A DNA stretch of 64,000 nt from Pseudomonas putida (lineage in GTDB: Bacteria; Pseudomonadota; Gammaproteobacteria; Pseudomonadales; Pseudomonadaceae). Under the pieces are notes generated by a model, which saw only the letters and a list, made by a program, of their open reading frames with translations, searched no databases and had not been told where the DNA came from. Positions 18,593 to 28,301 of this stretch are shown here, one piece after another. Location: contig NZ_CP039371.1 of the NCBI RefSeq assembly GCF_005080685.1, positions 3,658,001-3,722,000 on the forward strand. Direction: 5' to 3'. Every line of letters starts with the position of its first letter. Within the stretch, counting starts at the first letter, position 1. A program made the translations under genes and the position numbers.

Positions 18593-19486
18593 TTAGTACT
18601 TGGGCTTGCCGAAGATACGGCTGATGACGTTCACCACCAGCACGATCATCACCAGCACCAGCGAGGCCGCCCAGGCGAGCTCCAGCTGGTTGTCGAACGG
18701 CATGCCAGAGAAGTTGTAGATAAGTACGGCAAGCGAGGCCGTGGGGTTCATGACGGCCAGGCTGCCGTCATGGTAGATCCAGTAGTTGCTGAACAGCGCA
18801 GTGAACAGCAGCGGCGCGGTTTCGCCCGCGGCGCGCGCCACGGCCAGCATGACGCCGGTGAGAATTGCCGGCATGCCGGTTGGCAGGACGATCTTCCAGA
18901 TCACCTGGGCGCGGGTGCAGCCCATGCCGTAGGCGGCATCTTTCATGATCTTGGGCACCATCTTCATGGCTTCCTCGGCGGTCAGCACGACGATCGGCAG
19001 CATCAGCACGGCCAGGGCCACGCCACCGGCTGGGGCCGAGTAGGTGCCGGTAGTCATCACCACCAGGGCGTAGGCGAACACACCCGCCAGAATCGATGGC
19101 AGGCCGGTGAGCATCTTGGCAGCGAAGCGCGCGGCGTTGGCCAGCTTGCTGTCGGGGCCAAGTTCGGCCAGGAACACCGCCGCCAGGATACCGACCGGCA
19201 CGGCGATGGCTGCGGCGATGCCGACCATCACGAAGGTGCCGGCCATGGCGTTGCCGAAACCGCCACCCATCTCGAAGCCGGTAGGCGGCAGCTCGGTGAA
19301 CACCTCGAGGCTAAGACGCGCACCGCCGCGAGTGATCAGCATGTACAACACCGAGATCAGCGGCACGCTGGCCAGCAGGGCAACGAGCCACACCATGCTG
19401 GTCAGGACCACGCTGCGCAGGGCTCGCCCTTCGAAGCGGCGCTGCAGGCTCGGCAAGGCGACGCCTGGGGTCGTGAGGTCGGTCAT
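18593..19486 (-). CDS. pstA: Phosphate ABC transporter permease PstA
   Basis: A 297-residue inner-membrane permease with six expected membrane segments and the EAA-type loop (EEAMKMVPKIMKDAAYGMGCTRAQVIWKIVLPTGMP). The N-terminal GGFGNAMAGTFVMVGIAAAIAVPVGILAAVFLAE matches PstA. Its ATG overlaps the pstC stop by one base (TAATG), so they are coupled. Confidence 0.92.
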   Translation of the reverse strand: MTDLTTPGVALPSLQRRFEGRALRSVVLTSMVWLVALLASVPLISVLYMLITRGGARLSLEVFTELPPTGFEMGGGFGNAMAGTFVMVGIAAAIAVPVGILAAVFLAELGPDSKLANAARFAAKMLTGLPSILAGVFAYALVVMTTGTYSAPAGGVALAVLMLPIVVLTAEEAMKMVPKIMKDAAYGMGCTRAQVIWKIVLPTGMPAILTGVMLAVARAAGETAPLLFTALFSNYWIYHDGSLAVMNPTASLAVLIYNFSGMPFDNQLELAWAASLVLVMIVLVVNVISRIFGKPKY

Positions 19487-20451
19487 TATTTGTTACCCCG
19501 CTGGGCGTAGAGCATGATCATCGAGCCAAACACGTTCACCAGCAGGGTGATGAACATCAGTACCAGCGCGGCGTACATGAGAATCTCCACCTCGTTCGGG
19601 CCGGCCTCCGGGAAGTTCAGGGCCAGCAACGCCGCCAGCGTGTTGGCTGGGGCGAACAAGGACAGGGAAATGGTATTGGCGTTGCCCACCAGCATGGCCA
19701 GGGCCATGGTTTCGCCCAGCGCACGGCCGAGGCCCAGCACCAGGGAGCCGAAAATACCGGTGGCAGCCGAGGGCACCATCACCTTGAGAATCGCTTCCCA
19801 GTGGGTGGTACCCATGCCGTAGGCCGCTTGCTTGGTTTTCATCGGTACGCTGGTGAGCGCATCCTGGGAAACGGCGGCGATGGTCGGCAGAATCATGATG
19901 GCGAGCACCAGTGCCGCTGGCAGCAGCCCAGGCCCGCTCAAGGAAGTGCTGAAAAACGGAATCCAGCCCAGCTCGCTGTTGAGCCATGCGGTCAACGGGC
20001 GAATCGCCGGGATCACGACATAGATGCCCCACAGGCCGTAGACCACGCTGGGGATGGCGGCGAGCAGCTCGACGATGGTGCGGAACACTGCAGCCAGCTT
20101 GGCGGGCAGGAAGTCCTGGGTAAGGAAGATGGCCATGCTGACGCCGAAGAAGCCTGCGATCAGCAGCGCGATGAAGGCGCTGTAAAGCGTGCCCCAGATC
20201 GCCGGCAGAATCCCGTATTTACCCTGGTTGACATCCCACACGCTGCCGAACAGCACGTCGAAGCCATGCTTTTCCATACCCGGAAGTGCCTTGCTCCCTA
20301 CTTCGAAGACCAATGCGACGACCAGGGCCAGCACCAGCACCACGCCGATACGTGCAAGCGCACGGAAGGTGCGATCGACCAAAAAGTCCTTGGCCGAGGG
20401 TGGCTGGCACGCTGAGTCGGGGTTATCCGGTATGGCAAAAGGTGTGTTCAT
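19486..20451 (-). CDS. pstC: Phosphate ABC transporter permease PstC
   Basis: A 321-residue permease partner of PstA. It has an N-terminal membrane helix (IGVVLVLALVVALVFEVGSKALPG), the PstC-typical GILPAIWGTLYSAFIALLIAGFFGVSMAIFLTQ, AAIPSVVYGLWGIYVV, and the cytoplasmic loop TKQAAYGMGTTHWEAILKVMVPSAATGI. It starts 73 bases after pstS and overlaps pstA. It lacks the long periplasmic insertion seen in some larger Pseudomonas PstC proteins. Confidence 0.92.
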   Translation of the reverse strand: MNTPFAIPDNPDSACQPPSAKDFLVDRTFRALARIGVVLVLALVVALVFEVGSKALPGMEKHGFDVLFGSVWDVNQGKYGILPAIWGTLYSAFIALLIAGFFGVSMAIFLTQDFLPAKLAAVFRTIVELLAAIPSVVYGLWGIYVVIPAIRPLTAWLNSELGWIPFFSTSLSGPGLLPAALVLAIMILPTIAAVSQDALTSVPMKTKQAAYGMGTTHWEAILKVMVPSAATGIFGSLVLGLGRALGETMALAMLVGNANTISLSLFAPANTLAALLALNFPEAGPNEVEILMYAALVLMFITLLVNVFGSMIMLYAQRGNK

Positions 20452-20524
20452 TGGCTAATTCCGGGACAAAGGTCAAATGCTCCCGACGCGGCTGTCACGC
20501 ACGTCGGGAGCGGTCAGGCAAGTG

Positions 20525-21550
20525 TTACTGGATGTTCTGAGCGGCTTTGCGCACTTCAGCGACAACCGACGGCGGCAGCGGGATGTAACCCATCGAGTCA
20601 GCGATCTTCTGACCTTCGGTCAGGCTGTACTCGACCATTTCACGCATGGCCTTGGCCTTGGCCGGGTTGCCGTTGTCCTTGCGGAAGATCATCCAGGTGT
20701 AGGTGGTGATCGGGTAGGACTTGGCACCATCCGGATCAGGCAGCCAGGCCACCAGGTTTTCCGGCATCTTCACCGCAGCCAGGGCCTCGGCACCGCTCTC
20801 GGCGTTCGGCACCACGTACTGGCCAGCCTTGTTCTGCAACTGGGCGAAGTCGACCTTGGCCAGCTTGGCGAAGCCGTATTCGATGTAGCCGATGGCACCT
20901 GGGGTCTGGCGCACGGTGGCGGTCACGCCATCGTTCTTCGGCGATTTGATGAACTTGTCGGTGGCAGGCCAGTTGACGGTGTTGCCCTCGCCCAGTGCTT
21001 GCTTGAAGGCCGGGTTGATGGTCGACAGGTGCTTGGTGAAGACTGCGGTGGTACCGCTGGAGTCGGCACGCACGACCACGGTGATCGGGGTGTCAGGCAG
21101 TTTCAGGTCCGGGTTGGCGGCGACGATCTGCGGGTCGTTCCATTGGGTGATCTTGCCCAGGAAGATGTTGGAGTACACATCACGTGGCAGTTTCAGACCT
21201 TTCGGGTTACCTGGAAGGTTGTAGGCCAGGACGATCTCGCCGGCAGTCATAGGCAGCAGTTGCACGCCTTCGCCGACCTTGGCGATTTCTTCGTCTTTCA
21301 TGGCCGAGTCACTGGCGGCGAAATCGACGGTCTTGTTCAGGAAGTCCTGAACACCCGCGCCGCTGCCCTTGGACTGGTAGTCGACGGTCACGCCAGCGGT
21401 ATTCTTGCTGAAATCCTTGAACCAGGTGAGGTAGATCGGTGCTGGGAAGCTGGCGCCGGAGCCGGTCAGGCGAACGTTCTCGGCAAAGGCGCCCGAGGCA
21501 CAGAGAGAGACCGAGACGGCGAGTGCAGCAGACTTCATCAGGCGTATCAT
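20525..21550 (-). CDS. pstS: Phosphate ABC transporter periplasmic binding protein PstS
   Basis: The 341-residue periplasmic phosphate receptor has a signal peptide (MKSAALAVSVSLCASGAFA) and the PstS ligand segments LTGSGASFPAPIYLTWF, DYQSKGSGAGVQDF, AASDSAM and VVVRADSSGTTAVF. ATG 21550 is chosen because GGAG lies eight bases upstream. A Pho box stands about 45 bases before the start, so it should be induced by PhoB under phosphate limitation. It is the first gene of pstSCAB-fic-HAD. Confidence 0.94.
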   Translation of the reverse strand: MIRLMKSAALAVSVSLCASGAFAENVRLTGSGASFPAPIYLTWFKDFSKNTAGVTVDYQSKGSGAGVQDFLNKTVDFAASDSAMKDEEIAKVGEGVQLLPMTAGEIVLAYNLPGNPKGLKLPRDVYSNIFLGKITQWNDPQIVAANPDLKLPDTPITVVVRADSSGTTAVFTKHLSTINPAFKQALGEGNTVNWPATDKFIKSPKNDGVTATVRQTPGAIGYIEYGFAKLAKVDFAQLQNKAGQYVVPNAESGAEALAAVKMPENLVAWLPDPDGAKSYPITTYTWMIFRKDNGNPAKAKAMREMVEYSLTEGQKIADSMGYIPLPPSVVAEVRKAAQNIQ

Positions 21551-21594
21551 CGAAAGAGCTCCATGTGTTGGCCGGAGCACTTTGCAATAGCTAT

Positions 21595-21612
21595 GTTACA
21601 GCTGTGTGACGA
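21595..21612 (-). promoter_or_regulatory. Pho box upstream of pstS
   Basis: Read on the minus strand the 18-mer TCGTCACACAGCTGTAAC matches the PhoB consensus CTGTCATAWAWCTGTYAC at most key positions, including the second CTGT and the AC end. It lies 45-62 bases upstream of the pstS ATG. Confidence 0.7.
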
Positions 21613-21676
21613 TTGAGTGGCAGAGCACGCGATAGAGCAACTTTCCGACTAATGCTTAGGCGGTGTGACGCCTTGA

Positions 21677-21698
21677 TGCAGCCCCCGAAGGGGCTGCA
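21677..21698. terminator. Perfect 9-bp hairpin between kup and pstS
   Basis: TGCAGCCCC-CGAA-GGGGCTGCA is a perfect stem with a four-base loop. It lies about 108 bases past the kup stop and upstream of pstS. No T-tract is visible on either strand, so it is a terminator-like hairpin only. Confidence 0.4.
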
Positions 21699-21805
21699 GG
21701 CCACGTTATTCAGCCTACCGACTCAAATACGGGCGCCCTTCCAGGCGTAAATCTAGCCCTGTACCGTTGGTAAGTGGCGCACACAGGCCATGTTTGGCAG
21801 CATGG

Positions 21806-23706
21806 TTACATCTCCACCTGCGTCCCCAACTCGATTACCCGGTTCAGCGGCAACTGGAAATACTTCAAATTGCTGTTGGCGTTCTTCAACAGGAACGCGA
21901 ACAGGTGCTCGCGCCAACGCGCCATGCCGATCCGCTTGCTTGCGATCACGGTTTCGCGGCTGAGGAAATAAGTGGTGCGCATGGGGCCGAAATCAAGATC
22001 GGCACGCGGGCAGCGGCTAAGCGCCAGGGGCACATCGGGCTCTTCCATGAAACCGAAATGCAGGCTCACACGGAAGAAGCCCTCGCCAAACGCCTCGACC
22101 TCGCAACGCCGCTCGGCGTTGACGCGAGGCTCGTCGGCGAACACCACGGTCAACAGCACCACCTGCTCATGCAACACCTGGTTGTGCAGCAGGTTGTGCA
22201 GCAGCGCATGGGGCACTGCCTCGGGCCTGGCGGACAGGAATACGGCCGTGCCGCTGACCCGGTGCGGTGGCTGGGCCTGAAGACTGGTAATGAACAGATC
22301 CAGTGGCAACGCGGTTTCGTCCAGGCGCTCGACGATGATCCGCCGACCGCGCTTCCAGGTGGTCATCATCACGAACAGCACCACTCCAGCGATCACCGGA
22401 AACGCCCCGCCCTGGATGATCTTCGGCGCGTTGGCGGCGAAGAACAGGCTGTCCACCAGCAAGAAACCCAACAGCAGCGGCACTGCCAGCCAGCGCGGCG
22501 CCTTCCACAGCAGCAATACCACCGCAGAGGCCAGCAGCGTGGTGATCAGCATGGTGCCGGTCACGGCAACGCCATAGGCCGCCGCCAGCGCGCCGGACGA
22601 CTCGAAACCGATCACCAGGAGCACCACGCCCAGCATCAGCATCCAGTTGACCATGCCGATGTAGATTTGCCCCTGCTCCTCGCTGGAGGTGTGCTGGATG
22701 AACATTCGCGGTACATAGCCTAGCTGGATGGCTTGCCGGGTGAGCGAGAACGCGCCGGAAATCACCGCCTGCGAGGCGATGATGGTCGCCAGTGTTGCCA
22801 GCGCGACCATGGGCAGCAGCGCCCATTGGGGTGCCAGCAGGTAGAACGGGTTGCGCACGGCGTCTGGGTTTTCGAGGATCAATGCGCCCTGACCGAAGTA
22901 GTTCAGCACCAGCCCCGGCAGCACCAGCAGGAACCAGGCGCGGGCGATGGGTTTGCGACCGAAGTGGCCCATGTCGGCGTACAGCGCTTCGGCACCGGTC
23001 AGCGCCAGCACCACGGCGCCGAGAATCGCCACGCCCATGCCTGGGTGCAGGATGAAGAACTTCACCGCCCACACTGGGCTGAGCGCCTGTAGCACCTGCG
23101 GATGCTGGACGATGCCATGGACACCCAGCGCGCCGAGCACCACGAACCAGAGCACCATGATCGGCCCGAACAGCCTGCCGATGCGTGCGGTCCCGTGACT
23201 CTGGATGAGAAACAGCGCCACCAGCAGCACCACGGCCAGCGGTACGACCCAATGGTCGATACCGTCGAACGCCAGTTGCAACCCCTCCACCGCCGACAGC
23301 ACCGAAACCGCCGGGGTGATCATGCTATCGCCATAGAACAGCGCAGCACCGAACAGGCCGAGCAACACCAGCACCTTGCCCAGGCGCTTGTGAGGAGCAG
23401 CTGCGCGATGGGCGAGTGCAGTCAACGCCATGATGCCGCCCTCGCCATTGTTGTCGGCACGCAGGATGAACAGCACGTACTTGATCGACACCACCCACAG
23501 CAGCGACCACACCACCAGGGACAGCACGCCGAGCACACCCGCGGTGTTGGCCTGGACGCCATAGTGGCCGGCGAACACTTCCTTGAGGGTGTAGAGCGGG
23601 CTGGTGCCGATGTCACCGTAGACCACGCCGACGGCGGCGACGAGCATGGCGGTGGCGGAGGTTTTCGCGGACTGAGGGGGGTGTGCTGCGACGGCGGACT
23701 GGCTCA
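21806..23706 (-). CDS. kup: Kup-family potassium transporter
   Basis: An inner-membrane potassium/proton symporter of about 633 residues. The N-terminal [21 protein letters not shown] and the following KEVFAGHYG are the Kup/HAK signature; twelve membrane helices precede a C-terminal cytosolic domain. GTG 23706 is preferred because AGAGAAG lies about six bases upstream and it gives the usual short N-terminal tail. Upstream codons to 23854 are unlike the family. Transcribed alone toward pst, separated by a hairpin. Confidence 0.9.
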
Positions 23707-23881
23707 CGAATGGCTTCTCTGGACTGACGGGCGTAGACGCGTGCCATCCCACGGCATCGCGGCGGTCAGTATCCCTACAGGCAGCCGGGCGGGTCGTAAA
23801 AAGAGCGTAAAAAATGCTGTTCTGTGATGTGGTTTGAGGCATGCGCCAGCACACGCCTCACACCCATACGTCATGAAACGC

Positions 23882-24667
23882 TCAGAACGTGCCGGGGTAG
23901 GCCCCGCCATCGATGAGCAGGTTCTGCCCGGTAATGAACCCACCCTGGGCACTGCAGAGAAACGCGCAGTACGCGCCGAACTCCTCGGGGTTGCCGAAAC
24001 GCGCGGCTGGAATCGCCTGGCGCCGAGCCTCGGTCGTCGCTTGCAGGTCGCCACTGGCCTGACTCGCGGCCTGCAACGTCTTCTGCAGGCGGGCGGTGTC
24101 GAAGGCGCCCGGCAGCAGGTTGTTGACCGTCACATTGCGCCCGGCCAGACGCTGTTGGCGGGCCAGCCCGGCGATGAAGCCGGTCAGGCCGCTGCGGGCA
24201 CCGTTGGACAACCCAAGGATATCGATCGGCGCCTTCACTGCGCCCGAGGTAATGTTCACCACCCGGCCAAAGCCGCGCTCGGCCATGCCGTCGACCACCG
24301 CCTTGATCAGTTCGATGGGCGTGAGCATGTTGGTGTCGAGCGCCTTGATCCACTCCTCCCGGCCCCAGTCGCGGAAATCGCCTGGGGGTGGGCCACCGGC
24401 GTTGTTGACCAGGATATCGACCTGCGGACACGCCGCCAGCAGGGCCTGGCGTACAGCGGGATCGGCCACGTCCCCCGCGACCGTGCGCACTTCGATGCCG
24501 GCAAAGCGGACTCGCAGTTGCGTGGCCGTCTGCTCCAAGGTGCTGGCGGTGCGGGCGTTGATGACCAGGTTGACCCCTTCCCCGCCCAAGGCCTCGGCGC
24601 AGCCCTTGCCCAGCCCTTGGCTGGCAGCGCAGACGATGGCCCAGCGGCCCTTGATACCTAGTTCCAT
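23882..24667 (-). CDS. SDR-family protein lacking the YxxxK pair
   Basis: A 261-residue Rossmann protein. The nucleotide-binding segment is AIVCAASQGLGKGCAEAL (10-27), with NNAGG (88-92) and active-site Ser141 (ITSG). The expected Tyr154 and Lys158 are Ser154 and Arg158 (LSNGAR), a substitution that occurs in a divergent group of 3-oxoacyl-ACP-reductase-like SDRs. Ordinary SDR chemistry is doubtful. The C-terminus FITGQNLLIDGGAYPGTF is normal. AAGGAG precedes the ATG. It appears monocistronic. Confidence 0.85.
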   Translation of the reverse strand: MELGIKGRWAIVCAASQGLGKGCAEALGGEGVNLVINARTASTLEQTATQLRVRFAGIEVRTVAGDVADPAVRQALLAACPQVDILVNNAGGPPPGDFRDWGREEWIKALDTNMLTPIELIKAVVDGMAERGFGRVVNITSGAVKAPIDILGLSNGARSGLTGFIAGLARQQRLAGRNVTVNNLLPGAFDTARLQKTLQAASQASGDLQATTEARRQAIPAARFGNPEEFGAYCAFLCSAQGGFITGQNLLIDGGAYPGTF

Positions 24668-24744
24668 GATTGGCTCCTTGTTGGGTGGATGTGGTTGACA
24701 CTAACACGGAAGCAAGGGGCCTTTGACGCGGATGAAACGGGGTT

Positions 24745-24996
24745 TCAGTGGGTCTTGTTCATACCCAGCTCCATGTCGTCGATCAGCGCCTTGGCCATTT
24801 CGCTGAGGATGCGGGCGGCGCTGCCGGCCTTGCGGTCGTTTTCCATCTCGGCTTCGGTGGTGAGGTGGCGGATGCAGCCGAGCAGGATCGAGAGTTGGCT
24901 GAAGGCGTGGTCGAAGGGGATGCCGGGTTGCAGGCGGAACAGGTCGAAGGTTTCGATGCCGGCGGTGGTGGCGTGGGTGGGGTCAGTGGTTGCCAT
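24745..24996 (-). CDS. DUF3077-like small protein
   Basis: An 83-residue protein with FRLQPGIPFDHAFSQLSILLGCIRHLTTEAEME and a C-terminal helix SAARILSEMAKALIDDMELGM. This layout matches small DUF3077 proteins that are common and multi-copy in Pseudomonas. The start at 24996 follows GAGGGAA about eleven bases upstream; in-frame codons to 25068 translate REP DNA. Function is unknown. It precedes another small protein of similar size. Confidence 0.6.
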   Translation of the reverse strand: MATTDPTHATTAGIETFDLFRLQPGIPFDHAFSQLSILLGCIRHLTTEAEMENDRKAGSAARILSEMAKALIDDMELGMNKTH

Positions 24997-25045
24997 GGGG
25001 TCAGTTCCCTCAATTCGGTGGTGGATGGCACCGGCGGAGCCGGTG

Positions 25046-25135
25046 TTCGCGGGCAAGCCCGCTCCCACAGGTACAGCGCCAAATTCGAAATCAACACAAA
25101 TCCTGTAGGAGCGGGCTTGCCCGCGAAGAGGCCGG
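25046..25135. repeat. Inverted pair of P. putida-type REPs
   Basis: 25046-25070 (ttcgcgggcaagcccgctcc...) and 25103-25135 (cctgtaggagcgggcttgcc...) are REP palindromes in opposite orientation about 30 bases apart, lying between the two small-protein genes. Confidence 0.85.
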
Positions 25136-25146
25136 TTAGGCCACTA

Positions 25147-25440
25147 TCAATGCAGAAATGGATTGCGCTCGAGCGCCGAAGCCAGGGCATCCGCCTGGGC
25201 CCAAGCGATCTGCATGGAGCGCAGGCCATTAATCATTGATTCACGCATGCCTTCTTCCTCGATGCTATCGAGTGTGCGACGGCTGTGGTTGTAGGCGAGC
25301 ATCAGATAATGAGTGATGTTCAGCACTACATGCTCCATCGGCACAAGCCGTTCGATGATGGCGTTACTGAGGGTTGTACCGTCGGGGAGATCGTAGAAAT
25401 GCGGTGGGTCGGGAACGATTGTCTTCATTTTCGGCACCAT
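25147..25440 (-). CDS. Small conserved Pseudomonas-type protein
   Basis: A protein of 93-97 residues (starts at 25440 or 25428), with DLPDGTTLSNAIIERLVPMEHVVLNITHYLMLAYNHSR and a C-terminal helix SMINGLRSMQIAWAQADALASALERNPF. It resembles the family of short helical proteins that accompany DUF3077 genes in Pseudomonas (DUF6124-like), but assignment is uncertain. No good ribosome-binding site is visible at either start. A strongly folded sequence lies 54-159 bases upstream and may control it. Confidence 0.55.
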   Translation of the reverse strand: MVPKMKTIVPDPPHFYDLPDGTTLSNAIIERLVPMEHVVLNITHYLMLAYNHSRRTLDSIEEEGMRESMINGLRSMQIAWAQADALASALERNPFLH

Positions 25441-25493
25441 ATTAGTCGTGTGCCACCCATCCGTTTCCACACATTGGGGTGACAACTGCACAC

Positions 25494-25599
25494 GGGGTGG
25501 AAAACCAGGCATATGGCGAACCCGGTAGGCTCGAAAGCCTCCCGCATGCAGCTGTCGTAACGACGCTCGCCATATCTACTGCCAGGGTTTCCACACCCC
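25494..25599 (-). promoter_or_regulatory. Structured leader or ncRNA candidate upstream of small gene
   Basis: Arms 25494-25519 (ggggtggaaaacc...) and 25567-25599 (...ggtttccacacccc) are imperfectly complementary, including atatggcga with tcgccatat. The enclosed part folds into AGGCT-CGAA-AGCCT (25527-25540) and GTCG-TAA-CGAC (25554-25564). A three-way branched RNA of about 106 bases results. It lies 54 bases upstream of the small gene. The rest of 25441-25848 holds no supported gene. Confidence 0.5.
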
Positions 25600-25848
25600 G
25601 ATCGCTGAATTGCCAGCGACCGGGACAGCCTAAGGAGCCATGTTTCCCTGCACAATCAGACGCGTGCCGACGCGATCCGTAGGGTATTTCGCCAACCCTG
25701 GAACCGCCAGCACAAGCGCGTAGGATACTTCTGAAAAAATAGGGAAGATGGATGACGCAACACCGCCAACCACACCGACACCACCAAGCGCGAGCGGCGC
25801 TAGACCTTACCGCTACTACAAACCGCTCGCCTAACACCTCCAAGCCCC

Positions 25849-28236
25849 TCAAAAACCCAATGTCGCCGACAACAAATACGTCCGCGGCGTCGACAACGTC
25901 AGCCCCGGCTCACTGTCATCCGATGCCCCCGCCGAAGCCCAGTAACGCTCATCCAGCACATTCTCGACGCTGGCGCGCAAAGTCACCTCGGTAGCATCGA
26001 CCTTGAAGGCATATCGCGCCCCCAGGTCGAACCTTTCCCAGCCATCGATCTGCTTGCTGTTGTCCTGATCCAGGTACTGCGAACTCGAATGGATACCACG
26101 CGCCGTCAGGGTCAGCCCGTTCACGCCAGGCACATCCCATTCGGCACCGAGGTTGACGTTGTACTCAGGTGTCGCCGGGGCGCGGTTGCCATCGTAGGCA
26201 CCGCCCACGGTATCGGTCAGTTCGCTGTCGATGTACATCACCCCGCCCAGCACGCGCACGCCCCCTAGCGGCTCACCGAACACGCTCAGCTCGATACCGC
26301 GGTTGTCACGCTTACCATTGGGGCCGAACACGCGGGTCCCGGGATTGGTCTCGTAGGCAGGCTGGCGGATACGGAAGGCGCTGGCAGTGAACGCCACGCG
26401 GCCCAGGTCGTACTTGGCCCCGACTTCGACCTGGCGGCTGGTGAAGGGTGGGAAGATCTGGTCTTCGTTGATCGACGTCGACGGGGCAATCTTGCCCTGG
26501 CTCAGGCCTTCCATGTAGTTGGCATAGAGCGACAGCTGGTCGGTGACCTTGAGCAGCACCCCGCCCGACGGCGAGAGCTTTTCCTCGTCATAGGCCGTGT
26601 CGCCCTTCACCCCATCGCTCCAGTCATCCACCTGGACCCGCTGCCAACGCGCCCCCAGGGTCAGCAGCAGGCGGTCGTCGAAAAAGCCCAGGGTGTCGGC
26701 CAGGGCGAGGCCGGAAAAGCGGTTCTCGGTGTACACCTGCGCATCGATGCGCGTCGGGGTGCCGGGGGTGGGCGTGGTCACCGGGTCGTACAGGTTGCTG
26801 GGCGCCGACGCGTAGCGCGCGCCGCCGTTGGTGAAGTCCATGTAGAAGTAGCTGGCGGCAAGGTTCAACTCATGACTGACAGGCCCGGTATGAAACCACT
26901 TGCGCAACCCGGCCATGGCGGTGCGGACATTCTCGTCCCGGGTGAAATCACGCGGTTGTACCGTGAAATCGCCGGCATCGTTGATGATCGACACGTTGTG
27001 ACGCAGAAAGTCATGGTTGCTCTTGCGTGCGCCGACCGCGCCGTAGGCCAGCAGCGACTCGCTGATATCGTACTCGGCGTTCAGCGCGCCGAAGGTGTCG
27101 TCGGTGCGCGCCTTGCTCCAGGCCTGGGCATAGTTGCGTCGCACATCGTCGGCGTTCGGCACCTTGGCATTGGCGCCAACCAGCACCCGCTCTTGCGGCG
27201 CATCGGTGTCGCGCTCGGTATGCCCCACATCAGCCGAAAGCCGCAGGCGCTCGCCACGAAAATCGAGCCCCAGCACCGCCATCTCGCGGTCCACGCTCTG
27301 GTGGTCCCATTCGGTATCGCCCGATTGCTTGACGCCGTTGAAGCGCACGCCGAACTGGTCGCCTTCGCCAAAACGACGGCCGATGTCCACCGCGCCTCCC
27401 ACCTGGCTCCCCGATGCAAAGCTGCCGGTGAACTCGGTAAGCGGTTTGTCGCCCGCCCGCTTGGGCACCACGTTGATGCCGCCCCCGACGCTACCGCGTG
27501 GCGAGATGCCATTGATCAGCTGGCTGGGGCCCTTGATGATGTCGACTCGGTCGGCCATTTCCATGTCGATGGAATAGGTCGGCAAGATGCCGTACAAGCC
27601 GTTGTATGACACATCGCTGTTGAACAGGCTGAAGCCGCGGATGGTGAATTGCTCGAAGCGGCCACCGGCGGGATTGGTGGCGCGTACCGAGGGGTCGCTG
27701 GCGATCAGGTCGCCCAGGGTGCGGGCCTGCTGGTTCTTGACCACGTCGCTGGTGTAGGTGGTCATGCTGAACGGGGTGTCCATGAAGTCCCGCGACCCCA
27801 GCAGCCCCTGCGAGCCCTTGCGGGCGACCTGGCCGCCGGCGTACGGCTGGCCATCGTTGTCCTGCGGCTGGCCGCCGACGATGCTGGTGGGCGCGATCTC
27901 CAGGGCATTGGCGCCCTCGGCAGCAGGCACCAGCGTGAACGCCCCCTCGCCGACCGGCTGCAGCTGCAAGCCGCTGCCCTGGAGCAACAGCAGGAAGCCT
28001 TCATCGATGCGGTAACTGCCCGACAACCCGCCGCTCTGCCGGCCACTCACCAGCGCCGGGTCGAGCGACAGGCTGACGCCGGCCTGGTCGGCGAACCGGG
28101 TCAAGGCCGCGCCCAAGCTGCCGGAGGGTACTTGGTAGCTGCGTCGGGCGCTTTCGTCGGCCCAGGTGGGTACATTCAGGAACAGGCTCATGGCAAACCC
28201 GATGTGCATCAGGCGGCAAGACTTTACTGCGGGCAT
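25849..28236 (-). CDS. TonB-dependent siderophore receptor with STN signalling domain
   Basis: A 795-residue outer-membrane receptor-transducer. After a signal peptide comes an STN domain (about 30-95, YQVPSGSLGAALTRFADQAGVSLSLDPAL), a plug domain (QARTLGDLIASDPSV, FEQFTIRGF, VDIIKGPSQLINGISPRGSVGGGINVVPKRA) and a beta-barrel ending SATLGF. The STN domain passes ligand binding to the FecR-type anti-sigma factor encoded immediately upstream. Start 28236 has AGGAGC about eight bases before. The ferric ligand is unknown. Confidence 0.92.
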   Translation of the reverse strand: MPAVKSCRLMHIGFAMSLFLNVPTWADESARRSYQVPSGSLGAALTRFADQAGVSLSLDPALVSGRQSGGLSGSYRIDEGFLLLLQGSGLQLQPVGEGAFTLVPAAEGANALEIAPTSIVGGQPQDNDGQPYAGGQVARKGSQGLLGSRDFMDTPFSMTTYTSDVVKNQQARTLGDLIASDPSVRATNPAGGRFEQFTIRGFSLFNSDVSYNGLYGILPTYSIDMEMADRVDIIKGPSQLINGISPRGSVGGGINVVPKRAGDKPLTEFTGSFASGSQVGGAVDIGRRFGEGDQFGVRFNGVKQSGDTEWDHQSVDREMAVLGLDFRGERLRLSADVGHTERDTDAPQERVLVGANAKVPNADDVRRNYAQAWSKARTDDTFGALNAEYDISESLLAYGAVGARKSNHDFLRHNVSIINDAGDFTVQPRDFTRDENVRTAMAGLRKWFHTGPVSHELNLAASYFYMDFTNGGARYASAPSNLYDPVTTPTPGTPTRIDAQVYTENRFSGLALADTLGFFDDRLLLTLGARWQRVQVDDWSDGVKGDTAYDEEKLSPSGGVLLKVTDQLSLYANYMEGLSQGKIAPSTSINEDQIFPPFTSRQVEVGAKYDLGRVAFTASAFRIRQPAYETNPGTRVFGPNGKRDNRGIELSVFGEPLGGVRVLGGVMYIDSELTDTVGGAYDGNRAPATPEYNVNLGAEWDVPGVNGLTLTARGIHSSSQYLDQDNSKQIDGWERFDLGARYAFKVDATEVTLRASVENVLDERYWASAGASDDSEPGLTLSTPRTYLLSATLGF

Positions 28237-28301
28237 TGAAAAAAGCTCCTCTGATTTTCCTCTACCGGTAATGACCGGCGAGCGAAAAAAAGGGGACAGC
28301 C

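Noticed and set aside
25479..25682. A 67-codon plus-strand frame across the structured leader
   Set aside because: No ribosome site, no family, and the base-pairing structure explains the sequence better.
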